From assembly GCA_031289015.1 (NCBI GenBank), contig JAITQG010000014.1, forward strand, positions 1-64,000: a stretch of DNA of 64,000 bases, read 5' to 3'. The stretch comes from Lactobacillaceae bacterium (GTDB taxonomy: Bacteria > Bacillota > Bacilli > Lactobacillales > Lactobacillaceae). The notes beneath the pieces are model-generated. The model did not search any database and was not told the origin of the DNA. It was given only the letters and a program-made list of their open reading frames with translations. Position 1 is the stretch's first letter. Every line of letters begins with the position of its first letter. Shown in pieces: positions 1 to 8,261 of this stretch. Made by a program: the position numbers and the translations under genes.

Positions 1-355
<355 letters not shown>

Positions 356-421
356 AATTAAAAAGTCTGAGTATAACTCAAATTTTTGTTGTGTTTAACC
401 ATATGTTAAACGAATTTACTA

Positions 422-515
422 GCGAATTGACTTCGCAAATGTTTTTTGTATTAAGTCCGAAAACTTAATACTCCTATCCATTTGTTCATCGAAACGTTAT
501 TCAGTTTTCAATGTT
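422..515 (-). promoter_or_regulatory. rRNA leader: boxA-like antitermination site and processing hairpins
   Basis: On the minus strand, 515-502 reads GAACATTGAAAACTGA, close to the boxA/rrn leader motif (TTGAAAACTGAATA) common in Firmicutes rRNA leaders. Downstream are two perfect small stems: GTATTAAGT...ACTTAATAC at 448-471 and GCGAA...TTCGC at about 422-436. Both probably take part in 16S leader folding or RNase III processing. The role is inferred from position. Confidence 0.55.
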
Positions 516-541
516 CTACGTTGCCTTTTCACAACTTTTAT

Positions 542-570
542 ATCTTAGCAATTTATAGAATACATGTCAA
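542..570 (-). promoter_or_regulatory. rRNA operon promoter
   Basis: On the minus strand a perfect -35 TTGACA (570-565) is followed by 17 bases and a -10 TAAGAT (547-542). This is about 185 bases upstream of the 16S 5' end, the right distance for an rrn leader. It is the only near-consensus promoter between the 16S gene and the terminator at 614-659. Confidence 0.8.
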
Positions 571-613
571 CACTTTTTGGCAACTTACTCTTTGAAAGTG
601 GAGTTTAAATTTA

Positions 614-659
614 AAATACGCTTGTAAACCCCGTCATATAGGCGTTTACAAGCGTATTT
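614..659 (-). terminator. Terminator of the mvaA operon
   Basis: A perfect 16-bp stem (AAATACGCTTGTAAAC with its complement, 14-nt loop) lies just past the stop at 670. On the minus strand it ends in TTTTAAATTT. It separates the mvaA operon from the rRNA promoter. Confidence 0.75.
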
Positions 660-669
660 AATTATGAGA

Positions 670-1623
670 TTAATTTCTAATAGAATATGGTTGTTTCATT
701 TGATCAAATAAATCTTGGACTGGTAACGCATATAAGGCTTTGAACCAATCGGCTGTGGCTTCTTGGGGTGTTGATAACACAAAACTATTTTGACCGGACG
801 CTTTTTGGACGCCGATGTAGGCCAATTCACCTGTTGTGTGATCTTTTAAATCGACATGTTTGATATCAAAAACTTGGGCGACTGGGAGCCGCAATTGACG
901 TTCAGATAAGACTGGTGTGACCGTGGTGAAATCTTGATTGTGCAATTCGGGCAAGTCCCAGGTCACCATGATTGCGTCAAAACTCTTGAAGAGGGTCACA
1001 ATCGCTTGATGCATAGTGAATGTGTCAACGATTTCTGAGGGTTGCATTTCGTTAAACAAGATGTCGGTGGCAGCCCAGGCTTTAGGGAAGGCGTCGGCAA
1101 AGGCTGCTGTATAGGCTGTCGTATCGCTTGGCACGGCTGCCATCAAAACTTTGGCGTCCAACAGGGTCAACAAACGCAGGGCCGCTTCACCTTGCGTGGT
1201 GGCTGATTCTTTGGTCAATGTGGTCATCACACCCTTAGCAAATGCTTTGGCAACTGTGTCTGTCAACAACCCGTGCTTAGCTTGTTCGCGATACACGATG
1301 GCGTTGAGCGCTGGTCGGTAAAGATACGTGGCCATGACCATTAATTGTTCGGTGATTGCGGCATCGTCAGTTTCTAATTGGAAATAAACTTGTGGGAAGC
1401 CATTTAACGTCAGCATCATGCGCAACATTTCATACGTGGCTGTGAAATCGGGTGCTGTACCATCTGTGACTTCAATCATCAAGCGTGTGCCCAGAGTATC
1501 GGTGGAAACTTGGTCGTGCGTGAGAATGCCGGTAGCTTCCCCGTCACCGCGTAAAATGACTGAGCCAGGGTAAGTTTGATTAAGTTGGTTTAATAACGAT
1601 AATGTATTGTCTGCAAATTTCAT
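670..1623 (-). CDS. Uncharacterised protein, 317 aa
   Basis: I do not recognise a function with confidence. The layout recalls LAB proteins sometimes labelled 'IpaB/EvcA family', but that is a recollection without a search. In those proteins I expect a HELLH-like metal site after a V-T-D-x-x-A-P-D-x-T motif. Here the same place (about residues 52-64) reads APDFTATYEMLRM, so the His and Glu pattern is lost and a metalloprotease role is unlikely. The protein has no signal peptide or membrane segment and looks like a mixed alpha/beta cytoplasmic protein. It is 13 bases downstream of mvaA in the same direction and is followed by a strong terminator, so it is the last gene of the merR-mvaA operon. 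Confidence 0.75.
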   Translation of the reverse strand: MKFADNTLSLLNQLNQTYPGSVILRGDGEATGILTHDQVSTDTLGTRLMIEVTDGTAPDFTATYEMLRMMLTLNGFPQVYFQLETDDAAITEQLMVMATYLYRPALNAIVYREQAKHGLLTDTVAKAFAKGVMTTLTKESATTQGEAALRLLTLLDAKVLMAAVPSDTTAYTAAFADAFPKAWAATDILFNEMQPSEIVDTFTMHQAIVTLFKSFDAIMVTWDLPELHNQDFTTVTPVLSERQLRLPVAQVFDIKHVDLKDHTTGELAYIGVQKASGQNSFVLSTPQEATADWFKALYALPVQDLFDQMKQPYSIRN

Positions 1624-1636
1624 GTTCTACTCTTTT

Positions 1637-2887
1637 CTATTGCGCCCGTAATTCTGCTAACAGGCTAGTGGCCACGGCTTGATCGAATGTCGGTAATTTT
1701 TGCAATGCGCTAGTTAGTGGTTCAATTTCAGCTGCCGTCGCACCGACTTGTAGGGCTAGTGATTTGGCTTGGAGCGCCATATGACCAGCTTGGATGCCAC
1801 TAGAAACCAAGGCACGTAAGGCAGCTAAATTCTGCGCTAAACCTACCGCGGCGATAATTGCGGTCAATGTTTCCACATCTGGATTACCCATGATGGCATG
1901 ATTGACTTTAACCGCTTCAACAATGCCAATTGAACCGCCAACCACGCCAATTAATAGTGGTAATGTCGTTTGCCCAATTAATTCAGCCCCTTCAACAGAC
2001 CATGCGACCAACCCTTGATATTGGCCAGTGCGCGCGGCATAGGCATGTAAGGCAGCGTTAACCGCCCGAGTATCATTGCCACTAGCCAACACCACAGCTT
2101 CAATCCCATTTAACAAGCCCTTGTTGGCGGTGACTGCACGATATGGTGATAACTTCTCGATGCGGCTGGCTTCGACGATTTTTTGAGCTGCATCTGCCCC
2201 GGTCAGGCCATTTTTAGTGGCTAAAGCATCCACAGGTATGTGAACTTCAGCTGAAATCAACGCTTCACTGGCAAGGTTTGACAAAATTGCCATCAAAACA
2301 TGATAACCTTTTTTTCTAAAATGTTTCGCAACTGCCTCGGCCATGGTATTCACCACATTAGCCCCCATGGCTGCCTTAGGATCAACCAAAATATTCACGA
2401 TGGCCGTATCTGCATCAAGTTCTTCTAAGCTAATCGCCTTGGCACCACCACCTCGGTTTGCCATTGAAGGATGTGCGGCATTGGCAATTTCAAGCAGCGT
2501 TGCCTCGTTATTTTGAATTTCACTTTGTAACTCAGCTAGGTTGACCTGCGTTAACACGACTTGGCCCCGTACTAACCGTTGTTCACTATGAGTCTGTACC
2601 CCAGTCCCAGCTCGCATCATCCGGGCACCATTGTTCGCTGCGGCAATCACGCTGGGTTCTTCGGTCGTCATCGGCACATTAACTAATCGTCCATTCACCG
2701 GTAGTTCAATTAACAGCCCAGTTGGCACGCCGAAGTTATATAGATAGTTTTCAACTTGATTGTCACCAATTAAAGTTTGGCGCGCAGTCATAAAAGCCGC
2801 CTGATCTGCTGTTAAATCAGTCGTTTCAGCTAATTTTTCTACGCGTTGAGCCATCGGTAATTGGTAAAATTTGCCTAACTTACTCAT
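1637..2887 (-). CDS. mvaA: Hydroxymethylglutaryl-CoA reductase, class II (degradative type)
   Basis: This enzyme interconverts HMG-CoA and mevalonate, the committed step of the mevalonate route to isoprenoids that lactic acid bacteria use. Class II features are visible: ENYLYNFGVPTGLL and VPMTTEEPSVIAAANNGA (substrate and catalytic Glu region) near the N-terminus, and GGGAKA then a DTAIVNILVDPK stretch. The length (416 aa) is normal. An ATG at 2893 is also in frame, but the GAGGG ribosome-binding site abuts it directly. The ATG at 2887 has a proper 6-base spacing, so I prefer 2887. The start overlaps the end of the upstream merR gene by 8 bases, indicating translational coupling. Confidence 0.93.
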   Translation of the reverse strand: MSKLGKFYQLPMAQRVEKLAETTDLTADQAAFMTARQTLIGDNQVENYLYNFGVPTGLLIELPVNGRLVNVPMTTEEPSVIAAANNGARMMRAGTGVQTHSEQRLVRGQVVLTQVNLAELQSEIQNNEATLLEIANAAHPSMANRGGGAKAISLEELDADTAIVNILVDPKAAMGANVVNTMAEAVAKHFRKKGYHVLMAILSNLASEALISAEVHIPVDALATKNGLTGADAAQKIVEASRIEKLSPYRAVTANKGLLNGIEAVVLASGNDTRAVNAALHAYAARTGQYQGLVAWSVEGAELIGQTTLPLLIGVVGGSIGIVEAVKVNHAIMGNPDVETLTAIIAAVGLAQNLAALRALVSSGIQAGHMALQAKSLALQVGATAAEIEPLTSALQKLPTFDQAVATSLLAELRAQ

Positions 2888-3335
2888 TGGCATCCCTCAC
2901 TAAAAATTTAATCCCATTAGTTTCTTCATCCATATATGCATATAGGCGTTGGGTTTTGGCGTCATCAAAGAAGCCCATATCAACGGCTTGTTTGCCATCA
3001 ATTTCAGCGACGCCTTGCATGACGTTTTTCATGACGGTGTGCAGGATTTTCCAAACGTCGACCATTGCCTCGGCCTTTTTAACGGCGGCTTTTAGCGTGT
3101 AACCTTCATCTAGATAACCCTTGATGGTCATTACGCGTGCGACTGTATGGAACTTATAGACTCGGGCGTCTTGTTCGCCGTCCCGGGTTACGGCGTGGAT
3201 AATTTCTTTGCTTTCCCAGTAACGTAATTGACGCGTTGAAACGCCGGCCATGGTTGATAACTCGCCGATTCTGAATTGGAATTTATCTGTATTGAAGGCA
3301 CCGTTTAATAGGTCTTCTCGATTTATATAATTCAT
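2880..3335 (-). CDS. MerR-family transcriptional regulator
   Basis: A 151-aa protein with an N-terminal winged helix-turn-helix of the MerR type: RIGELSTMAGVSTRQLRYWE at about residues 22-41, then the arginine- and tyrosine-rich wing. The helical part at about 70-110 would be the dimerisation coil. The C-terminal 40 residues are short, with no Cys cluster, so a metal sensor is unlikely. The gene overlaps mvaA, so it probably controls its own operon. The promoter in front of it has the stretched 19-bp spacer with an internal dyad that MerR regulators remodel. The ligand is unknown. Confidence 0.85.
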   Translation of the reverse strand: MNYINREDLLNGAFNTDKFQFRIGELSTMAGVSTRQLRYWESKEIIHAVTRDGEQDARVYKFHTVARVMTIKGYLDEGYTLKAAVKKAEAMVDVWKILHTVMKNVMQGVAEIDGKQAVDMGFFDDAKTQRLYAYMDEETNGIKFLVRDANE

Positions 3336-3360
3336 CGCTTTTCTCCGTTTTATTCTACCT

Positions 3361-3391
3361 ATATTGTTAGCTTATCTAACACTCTTGTCAA
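3361..3391 (-). promoter_or_regulatory. MerR-type promoter of the merR-mvaA operon
   Basis: On the minus strand -35 TTGACA (3391-3386) and -10 CAATAT (3366-3361) are separated by 19 bp instead of 17. A perfect inverted repeat, GTTAG-N5-CTAAC (3366-3380), sits in the spacer and touches the -10. This is the classical arrangement for DNA twisting by a MerR protein, here presumably the product of 2880-3335. Confidence 0.75.
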
Positions 3392-3410
3392 CTGTTTTGG
3401 TGGGGTTTCT

Positions 3411-3678
3411 TTGCCCTTTCAAGGCAAGGTGTTTGGGTTTGGTTTGGGGAAGGGCTCCGCATTGGGACTGTTGAAGGGGGCGACACGAACCAATACGACC
3501 AGAATTTTTCGGCCCAAGAGCGTGGGCCAAAAAATGGGTCTTAATCGTTTCGCTACCTCGCTTAACCCCCTACAACAGCCCCAATGCTCCGCCCTTCCCC
3601 AAACCAAACCCAAACACCAACCTCCAGTCGCTCTAGCTCCTTCCGGTTACTAAAGCTTCAATTACCTACTTCTAACAC
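3411..3678 (-). ncRNA. Structured repeat copy 1 (rod hairpin with lead hairpin), candidate RNA
   Basis: On the minus strand, in order: a box shared exactly with copy 4 (GTGTTAGAAGTAGG, 3678-3665); a small lead hairpin (3656-3630, GCTTTAG paired with CTAGAGC through one G-U) containing AAGGAGC; the conserved GACTGG; a rod whose outer arms at 3618-3591 and 3455-3428 are 28 bp of perfect complement; an inner region with the shared core; an apical GGCCCA/TGGGCC hairpin; and a terminal hairpin TTGCC...GGCAA (3427-3411). Copy 1 has its own apical sequence. It lies in the gap upstream of the merR promoter. ORFs inside it are shadows of the inverted arms. No known family was recognised. Confidence 0.6.
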
Positions 3679-3856
3679 AACGCACAACAAGTTTGCCTGC
3701 TTTATAGCATGGGAACTGCTTCACTAAATGATTCACTTGAATTTGTTTTAATCAGGAGCTAAAACTTCGTAATACCACCAACTTCGTCCACCAAAAAACT
3801 AATCTGGAGCAATCAAACATACACCAATTTGAAACATCTAAATGAGCTCTGCCCTA

Positions 3857-4074
3857 TTGTTGTGAACTTTGGTTTGGAAAGGGCGGAGCATTGCTGCTGT
3901 TGTAGGGGAAAGAGCGAGGTAGCGGCACCAACGCGGTCTTAGGGAGTTGGTTTTGCGTTTACGCAAGGCCGAATCCCTTAGACTAGTGGGACCGTGTCGC
4001 CCCCTTCAACAGTAGCAATGTGGAGCCCTTTCCAAACCAAAGTTCACAACAATGTTGCCCCCAAGAGGGGCAAC
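3857..4074 (+). ncRNA. Structured repeat copy 2 (rod hairpin), candidate RNA
   Basis: The rod has 28-bp perfectly complementary outer arms (3857-3884 and 4025-4052). The core includes GCGAGGTAGCGGCACCAACG on one side and TTAGACTAGTGGGACCGTGT on the other. A terminal perfect 8-bp hairpin GTTGCCCC/GGGGCAAC follows at 4054-4074. About 100 core bases are identical to copy 3 except for a compensated base-pair change beside the apical loop. The lead hairpin seen in copies 1, 3 and 4 is not clear here; a CAGGAGCTAAAACTTC relic lies near 3763. Copies 1 and 2 point away from each other. Confidence 0.6.
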
Positions 4075-4107
4075 CGGCAGTAACCCACCAACCACCCAGA
4101 ACCCCAC

Positions 4108-4137
4108 AAAAAAAGAGACCAAACTACAGTCTCTTTT
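4108..4137 (-). terminator. ltaS terminator
   Basis: A perfect 9-bp stem AAAAGAGAC/GTCTCTTTT (4111-4119 and 4129-4137) is followed on the minus strand by a run of T. It lies 11 bases past the ltaS stop. Confidence 0.8.
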
Positions 4138-4148
4138 GATTAATATTT

Positions 4149-6335
4149 TTATGGATTAGGCACCGGCGTACTCATGCTGCCACCATCAGTTACATCCCCA
4201 CCGTCCGGATTCGTCTGCTGAATCCGCGAATTATCCGTCTTAGGTAAGTCCTTTTCCGGTGCGTCCGTCACATACATGGACTGCGTCGATTTTTCATTAT
4301 TCTTAGTGAATTGATCAGTCGAGCGGACACCCAGCTTAGTCTCAAGCGTCTGCAACCTAGCCAACCCATCTGAATAGTTATAATTCTTAGCGATTATATT
4401 GGTAAAGCCCTTTGGCGTATAGAAACGCAATAAGTCTTTTTGATTAACTGAATCAGAAATAGCTAATTGCTCCGTCACAGCCTTGGTATCCTGAGTAACC
4501 AACTTCTTTTGCGCCGTCGTCAAGTCAGCCTCATCTAATGGATGACCTTCCTTATCATACAACAACCCGCCAATTAAACTATAATCCGGGCTAACCCAGT
4601 CTTTATTTCTAAACGCCACCAATTGGGTCCGCTTATCATTTAACAAATCCTGGCCTAGATTAATATATTGCTCTGGGTCATCAACCCCTAATAAGCGCAA
4701 CAAAGTCGGCATCACATCGATTTCTCCACCATACGTGTGATCGATGCCGCCACCTGTCCACCCAGGAATGTTAACCATGAATGGCACGCGTTGAAGTTGG
4801 GCATTATCCCAATCCGTCCAATCACTAGCATCCATACCTAACACTGGGGCCAACGCTTTGTTTTCTGTGTTTGATATGCCGTAATGATCACCATATAAGA
4901 CCACGATTGAATTATCGTATAAGCCTGACTTCTTCAAATACGTAAAGAATTCTTGGATTGATTGATCCAAATAATGATTCGTCTCAAAGTAGCCATTGAC
5001 CACGTCAGAATCCGTATCCGTTGTATGGAAATTTGGATCCTTGTCAATGTCATCAAGCGCATACGGGAAGTGATTGGTTACCGTGATGTACTTAGCGTAA
5101 AACGGTTGTTGCAAGCGTTCCAAATATGGAATTGAATCATAGAACAACAATTTGTCCTTGAGTCCATACCCCATCGCCTTTTCACCAGATGTATCAAAAT
5201 AACTGGCATCAAAGAAATATTGATAGCCCATATTTTTGTACACGTTGTTTCGATTCCAGAAACTGGCATTATTGCCGTGGAACACAGCTGAAGAATAGCC
5301 TTCCGTTTGCCGCAAAATCGCTGGCATGGCCTCAAACGTCTGATCTGAACCTTGCGTGGCAAATAATGACCCAGTTGGTAAGCCAAATGTACCCGTCTCT
5401 AACATGTTTTCGGCATCTGAGGTCTTACCTTGCCCAACTTGATGGAAGAAATTATCAAAAGCAATCGTCGAATTTGAATGATAAATACTATTCAAAAACG
5501 GCGTCACTGGCTGTCCATCAATCTTGAGATCAAGCGCAAATTGTTGGAATGACTCCAAATGAATCACGAAGACATTTTTACCCTTGGCGATTCCCGTATA
5601 TTTAGTTTTGTCACTTAAATTATGCTTTTTGACATAGGCCAATACTTTATCAATATCGGATTTTTTGGCTGTCTTTCGCATCTCGTTCACACCATGCATC
5701 CGGAGCCCATCAAAGGCTGTGAATGCATCAAGGCCCAGATATTTAACCAAATATTTTGAATCAAATTGGCGCGTAATGAGTTGGGGCCGATCCATCTCGC
5801 CTAACGCCAACGTAATCATAAAGAGGAAAACTGACAGCGTGGTAAACGCAAAGCCCATGAATTTAGTCGTGGCCACTTTATCGAACTTGAACTTCTTAAA
5901 GAAGAACAAAGCAATAAAAATTGGCACATCAAGCCAAAAAAGCACGTCATGAATATTTGTTAATGCAAAGCCAGACGCCCCAAGCCCCTGGTTAACCTTG
6001 TTGTAGCCTAGCATTACGGCCACGGACATAAAATCGGTAAATTCACGATAATAAATGACGTTCAAATAAAGCAAACCAAGATTAATCAGGTACATCACAA
6101 TGGCAATTGGATAAAATAGGCGCGTTTTGCGGAAATAAAAGGCCACCCCAATCAGCAACAACGCCAACGGTAGCGGATTTAAAATTGTGGTGATCATTTG
6201 AATTGGGCTTGAGCCGCTGAATAAATTAAAATCAGCAATATCAGCTACCATGGTTTTTAGCCAGATTAAAATCACGAGCAGTAAAACAAACCCGTTACGT
6301 GACTTTAACCAATTAATGCGACCATAATGTCTCAT
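4149..6335 (-). CDS. ltaS: Lipoteichoic acid synthase (LtaS-type sulfatase-fold phosphoglycerol transferase)
   Basis: It polymerises glycerol-phosphate from phosphatidylglycerol onto the lipoteichoic acid anchor at the outer face of the membrane. The N-terminal 200 residues hold five hydrophobic segments. The extracellular catalytic domain starts near residue 250 (NVFVIHLESFQ, metal-binding Glu). The catalytic Thr is Thr305 in GQGKTSDAE, exactly as in the LtaS family. HNG-type residues (FHGNNASFWNR) and the late YGDHYG metal motif are also present. The length (728 aa) is slightly longer than usual because of a Pro/Asp/Gly-rich C-terminal tail. The gene is monocistronic, with its own terminator. 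Whether the genome has a second LtaS/LtaP paralogue cannot be seen here. Confidence 0.92.
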   Translation of the reverse strand: MRHYGRINWLKSRNGFVLLLVILIWLKTMVADIADFNLFSGSSPIQMITTILNPLPLALLLIGVAFYFRKTRLFYPIAIVMYLINLGLLYLNVIYYREFTDFMSVAVMLGYNKVNQGLGASGFALTNIHDVLFWLDVPIFIALFFFKKFKFDKVATTKFMGFAFTTLSVFLFMITLALGEMDRPQLITRQFDSKYLVKYLGLDAFTAFDGLRMHGVNEMRKTAKKSDIDKVLAYVKKHNLSDKTKYTGIAKGKNVFVIHLESFQQFALDLKIDGQPVTPFLNSIYHSNSTIAFDNFFHQVGQGKTSDAENMLETGTFGLPTGSLFATQGSDQTFEAMPAILRQTEGYSSAVFHGNNASFWNRNNVYKNMGYQYFFDASYFDTSGEKAMGYGLKDKLLFYDSIPYLERLQQPFYAKYITVTNHFPYALDDIDKDPNFHTTDTDSDVVNGYFETNHYLDQSIQEFFTYLKKSGLYDNSIVVLYGDHYGISNTENKALAPVLGMDASDWTDWDNAQLQRVPFMVNIPGWTGGGIDHTYGGEIDVMPTLLRLLGVDDPEQYINLGQDLLNDKRTQLVAFRNKDWVSPDYSLIGGLLYDKEGHPLDEADLTTAQKKLVTQDTKAVTEQLAISDSVNQKDLLRFYTPKGFTNIIAKNYNYSDGLARLQTLETKLGVRSTDQFTKNNEKSTQSMYVTDAPEKDLPKTDNSRIQQTNPDGGDVTDGGSMSTPVPNP

Positions 6336-6454
6336 GCAACAAACCTCTTAATTTTTTATTATTCATTAAAGTACTCCCTCAAAAGAAGGTAACTTACTTA
6401 TTATATCGTAAAATATAGCTATTAACCTTAATTATTGAAGCGGGGGACGATTTA

Positions 6455-6901
6455 ATGCCGGAAGAAGAATTGATTATTAGTAAAGAATACGGTGCGGGTG
6501 CGTTGAGTGGCTTAGCATTAGTCATTCGCCGCAAAGTCTTTGTGGATGAACAAAATGTGCCACTCGAACTAGAACTTGATGATTTCGATGCTAGTACGAC
6601 CCATTATATTGGCTTCACTGGTCAAGCAGCCGTCACGACCGCGCGCGTGTTAGTAACCGAAACGGGTGCTTGGCACATTCAGCGTGTTGCTACATTACCT
6701 GAATATCGTGGGCATGGCTATTCTTCAAAAATTATGCAAACCATCATGGAAGATGCGCACGAAGCCGGCGTGTCACAGCTCGAATTAGGTGCGCAATTGG
6801 TCGCACAGACTTTTTATGAAAAGTTAGGCTTTACCCCGGTTGGTGAGACATTTTTAGATGCTGGTATTGAGCATATCGAAATGATTTTTACAATCAATTA
6901 G
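6455..6901 (+). CDS. GNAT-family N-acetyltransferase (YjcF-like)
   Basis: A 148-aa single-domain acetyltransferase. The N-terminal RRKVFVDEQNVPLELELDDFD is typical of the YjcF/ElaA subgroup. The acetyl-CoA-binding loop is visible as RVATLPEYRGHGYSSKIM (R-G-x-G-Y/x, about residues 78-95), followed by the amphipathic helix and FYEKLGF. A GGGGGAC ribosome-binding site precedes the ATG. Its substrate is unknown. It is a single gene transcribed to the right and convergent with the regulator at 6980-7974 across a shared terminator. Confidence 0.88.
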   Translation: MPEEELIISKEYGAGALSGLALVIRRKVFVDEQNVPLELELDDFDASTTHYIGFTGQAAVTTARVLVTETGAWHIQRVATLPEYRGHGYSSKIMQTIMEDAHEAGVSQLELGAQLVAQTFYEKLGFTPVGETFLDAGIEHIEMIFTIN

Positions 6902-6917
6902 CTATGCAACCCAGTAT

Positions 6918-6960
6918 AAAAACCCTTGTCGTTGATTTGAATTCAACTTCAAGGGTTTTT
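6918..6960. terminator. Bidirectional terminator
   Basis: An 11-bp perfect stem AAAAACCCTTG/CAAGGGTTTTT (6918-6928 and 6950-6960) lies between the convergent acetyltransferase and regulator genes. It ends in T runs on both strands. Confidence 0.8.
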
Positions 6961-6979
6961 ATGTTGGTTTTGATAAGTA

Positions 6980-7558
6980 TTAACGACGGTGACCGTTTGT
7001 GATCAAACGCTTGTCGATTTGGTGCAAACGCGGCTTCATTTCATCAACGAAGAGTTCAAATGAACCACGCGTCATGTCGAGATAGTCGGCTTGAACATCG
7101 GCTGGCAACATAAATGCCAAAGTGTCCATTAATTGATCGTATGTATGTCGTGCGACAACTGCATCCCCTTTATGAACTAGGTCATAAACTGAGGCTAACT
7201 TTGCGACAAAATTGAAGTACCATTCTTGACGAGGCACTTGGAAAGCGCTCAAGAAGCTCATAACTTCTTGCAAAGCGAATTCGTCTTCTTCTTGATATGC
7301 ACGCGTCAAGAAGTGGAACAAAATGTCGGTCATGTTCTTTAATTCGTATGTTGAGAAGAAGCGATCACAAACGCTTGATCCGGCTTCACTCAATTGTTGC
7401 ATCAAAGCGGCGTGGTCACGGATTTCGCGAGCCACGGTTTTAACATCTTCATATGGCATATAATCCATGATGTTAGTGAACAAGCGGAAGTCCAAAGCCG
7501 TGAAGAATGTCAAACGCATCAAAGTTGTTTGCACGGTCTTAACAACTGGAATCATCAA
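6980..7558 (-). CDS. C-terminal part of a frameshifted Rgg/MutR-like regulator
   Basis: This all-helical 192-residue ORF has no good start. The listed start is a TTG (7558) without a clear ribosome-binding site, and the frame stays open further upstream, through 7559-7610, into the neighbouring ORF. Its content (aromatic-rich repeated helices) resembles the C-terminal TPR-like effector half of Rgg-type regulators. It most probably is the missing second half of the gene that starts at 7974, put out of frame by a 5-bp tandem duplication at 7608-7617. Restoring one copy gives a single protein of about 329 aa. As it stands it is likely untranslated or a decayed fragment. Confidence 0.6.
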   Translation of the reverse strand: MMIPVVKTVQTTLMRLTFFTALDFRLFTNIMDYMPYEDVKTVAREIRDHAALMQQLSEAGSSVCDRFFSTYELKNMTDILFHFLTRAYQEEDEFALQEVMSFLSAFQVPRQEWYFNFVAKLASVYDLVHKGDAVVARHTYDQLMDTLAFMLPADVQADYLDMTRGSFELFVDEMKPRLHQIDKRLITNGHRR

Positions 7559-7602
7559 CTCACGGCGGCGATTGTCGTCATCAACTGACTTGATGGCGGT
7601 GA

Positions 7603-7974
7603 TTAACGTCGTGTCGTCAAGATATCAACGTTGCGGGTGTGCTTGTAATCAACCAAGACGTCTTTAACGAATTGAGCGTTAACTTCGCCACCATCTTTAA
7701 GTGTTCGTGAAATATGTACTACCGTGTTATCCCATGTTTCAGGATGTGATAAGAAGATTTGCAACATCACTTCGTCTGCAGTGACCCCGATAATCATCAA
7801 TATGTTTGTTAGCGTTGTTGCACTAACCTTACCGTTACCTTGTAAGTAATCGTACAAACGTGAGCGTGAGATTTCAACGTGTTCCAAAATGGTTGGAACT
7901 GAAACGTTTCGTTCGCGGATGAAATAGATTACTGCGTCACGAAGCATGTCTGCGCTAATTCGATTGCATGTCAT
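7603..7974 (-). CDS. N-terminal HTH part of a frameshifted Rgg/MutR-like regulator
   Basis: A 123-aa ORF with a helix-turn-helix (VPTILEHVEISRSRLYDYLQ then a second pair of helices, about residues 25-65), preceded by an AAGGAG site 11 bases from the ATG. It stops at TAA 7605-7603, directly after the tandem ACGAC-ACGAC. The next frame continues smoothly as LITAIKSVDD... into the ORF at 6980-7558. The HTH could still be made as a truncated, dimerisation-deficient DNA-binding protein. Family assignment is by architecture only; sequence identity to a named Rgg was not checked. Confidence 0.65.
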   Translation of the reverse strand: MTCNRISADMLRDAVIYFIRERNVSVPTILEHVEISRSRLYDYLQGNGKVSATTLTNILMIIGVTADEVMLQIFLSHPETWDNTVVHISRTLKDGGEVNAQFVKDVLVDYKHTRNVDILTTRR

Positions 7975-8214
7975 TATATATGTGTCTCCTTTTTAGGACG
8001 ATGTTAGTATGTGTATGTGTTTGTCTATGTACCCTATTATGCACTATATTTTTGTAAAACCCTCCATTATTTCAGATATAACACCAACCAACCAGAAAAT
8101 GCACCAATATTAAGGAACTTTCCGCAGTTTTCTAAACTACTGGTACTATATTAGAAATTTTTTGCCTGTTTTTTCATCCTATTATTCGTAATTTACGTGA
8201 AAAGTAGCATCAAA

Positions 8215-8244
8215 AGAAAAAAACAGCTAAAAATTAGCTGTTTC
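8215..8244 (-). terminator. gyrA terminator
   Basis: A 10-bp stem AAACAGCTAA/TTAGCTGTTT (8221-8230 and 8234-8243) is followed on the minus strand by TTTTTTC. It is 18 bases past the gyrA stop and ends the yaaA-recF-gyrB-gyrA unit. Confidence 0.85.
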
Positions 8245-8261
8245 TTCATGAATTTTTCTCA

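Noticed and set aside
3411..3653. 80-aa and 64-aa open frames on both strands
   Set aside because: They arise from the inverted arms of repeat copy 1, have Pro/Lys/Asn-rich mirror composition and no start signal.
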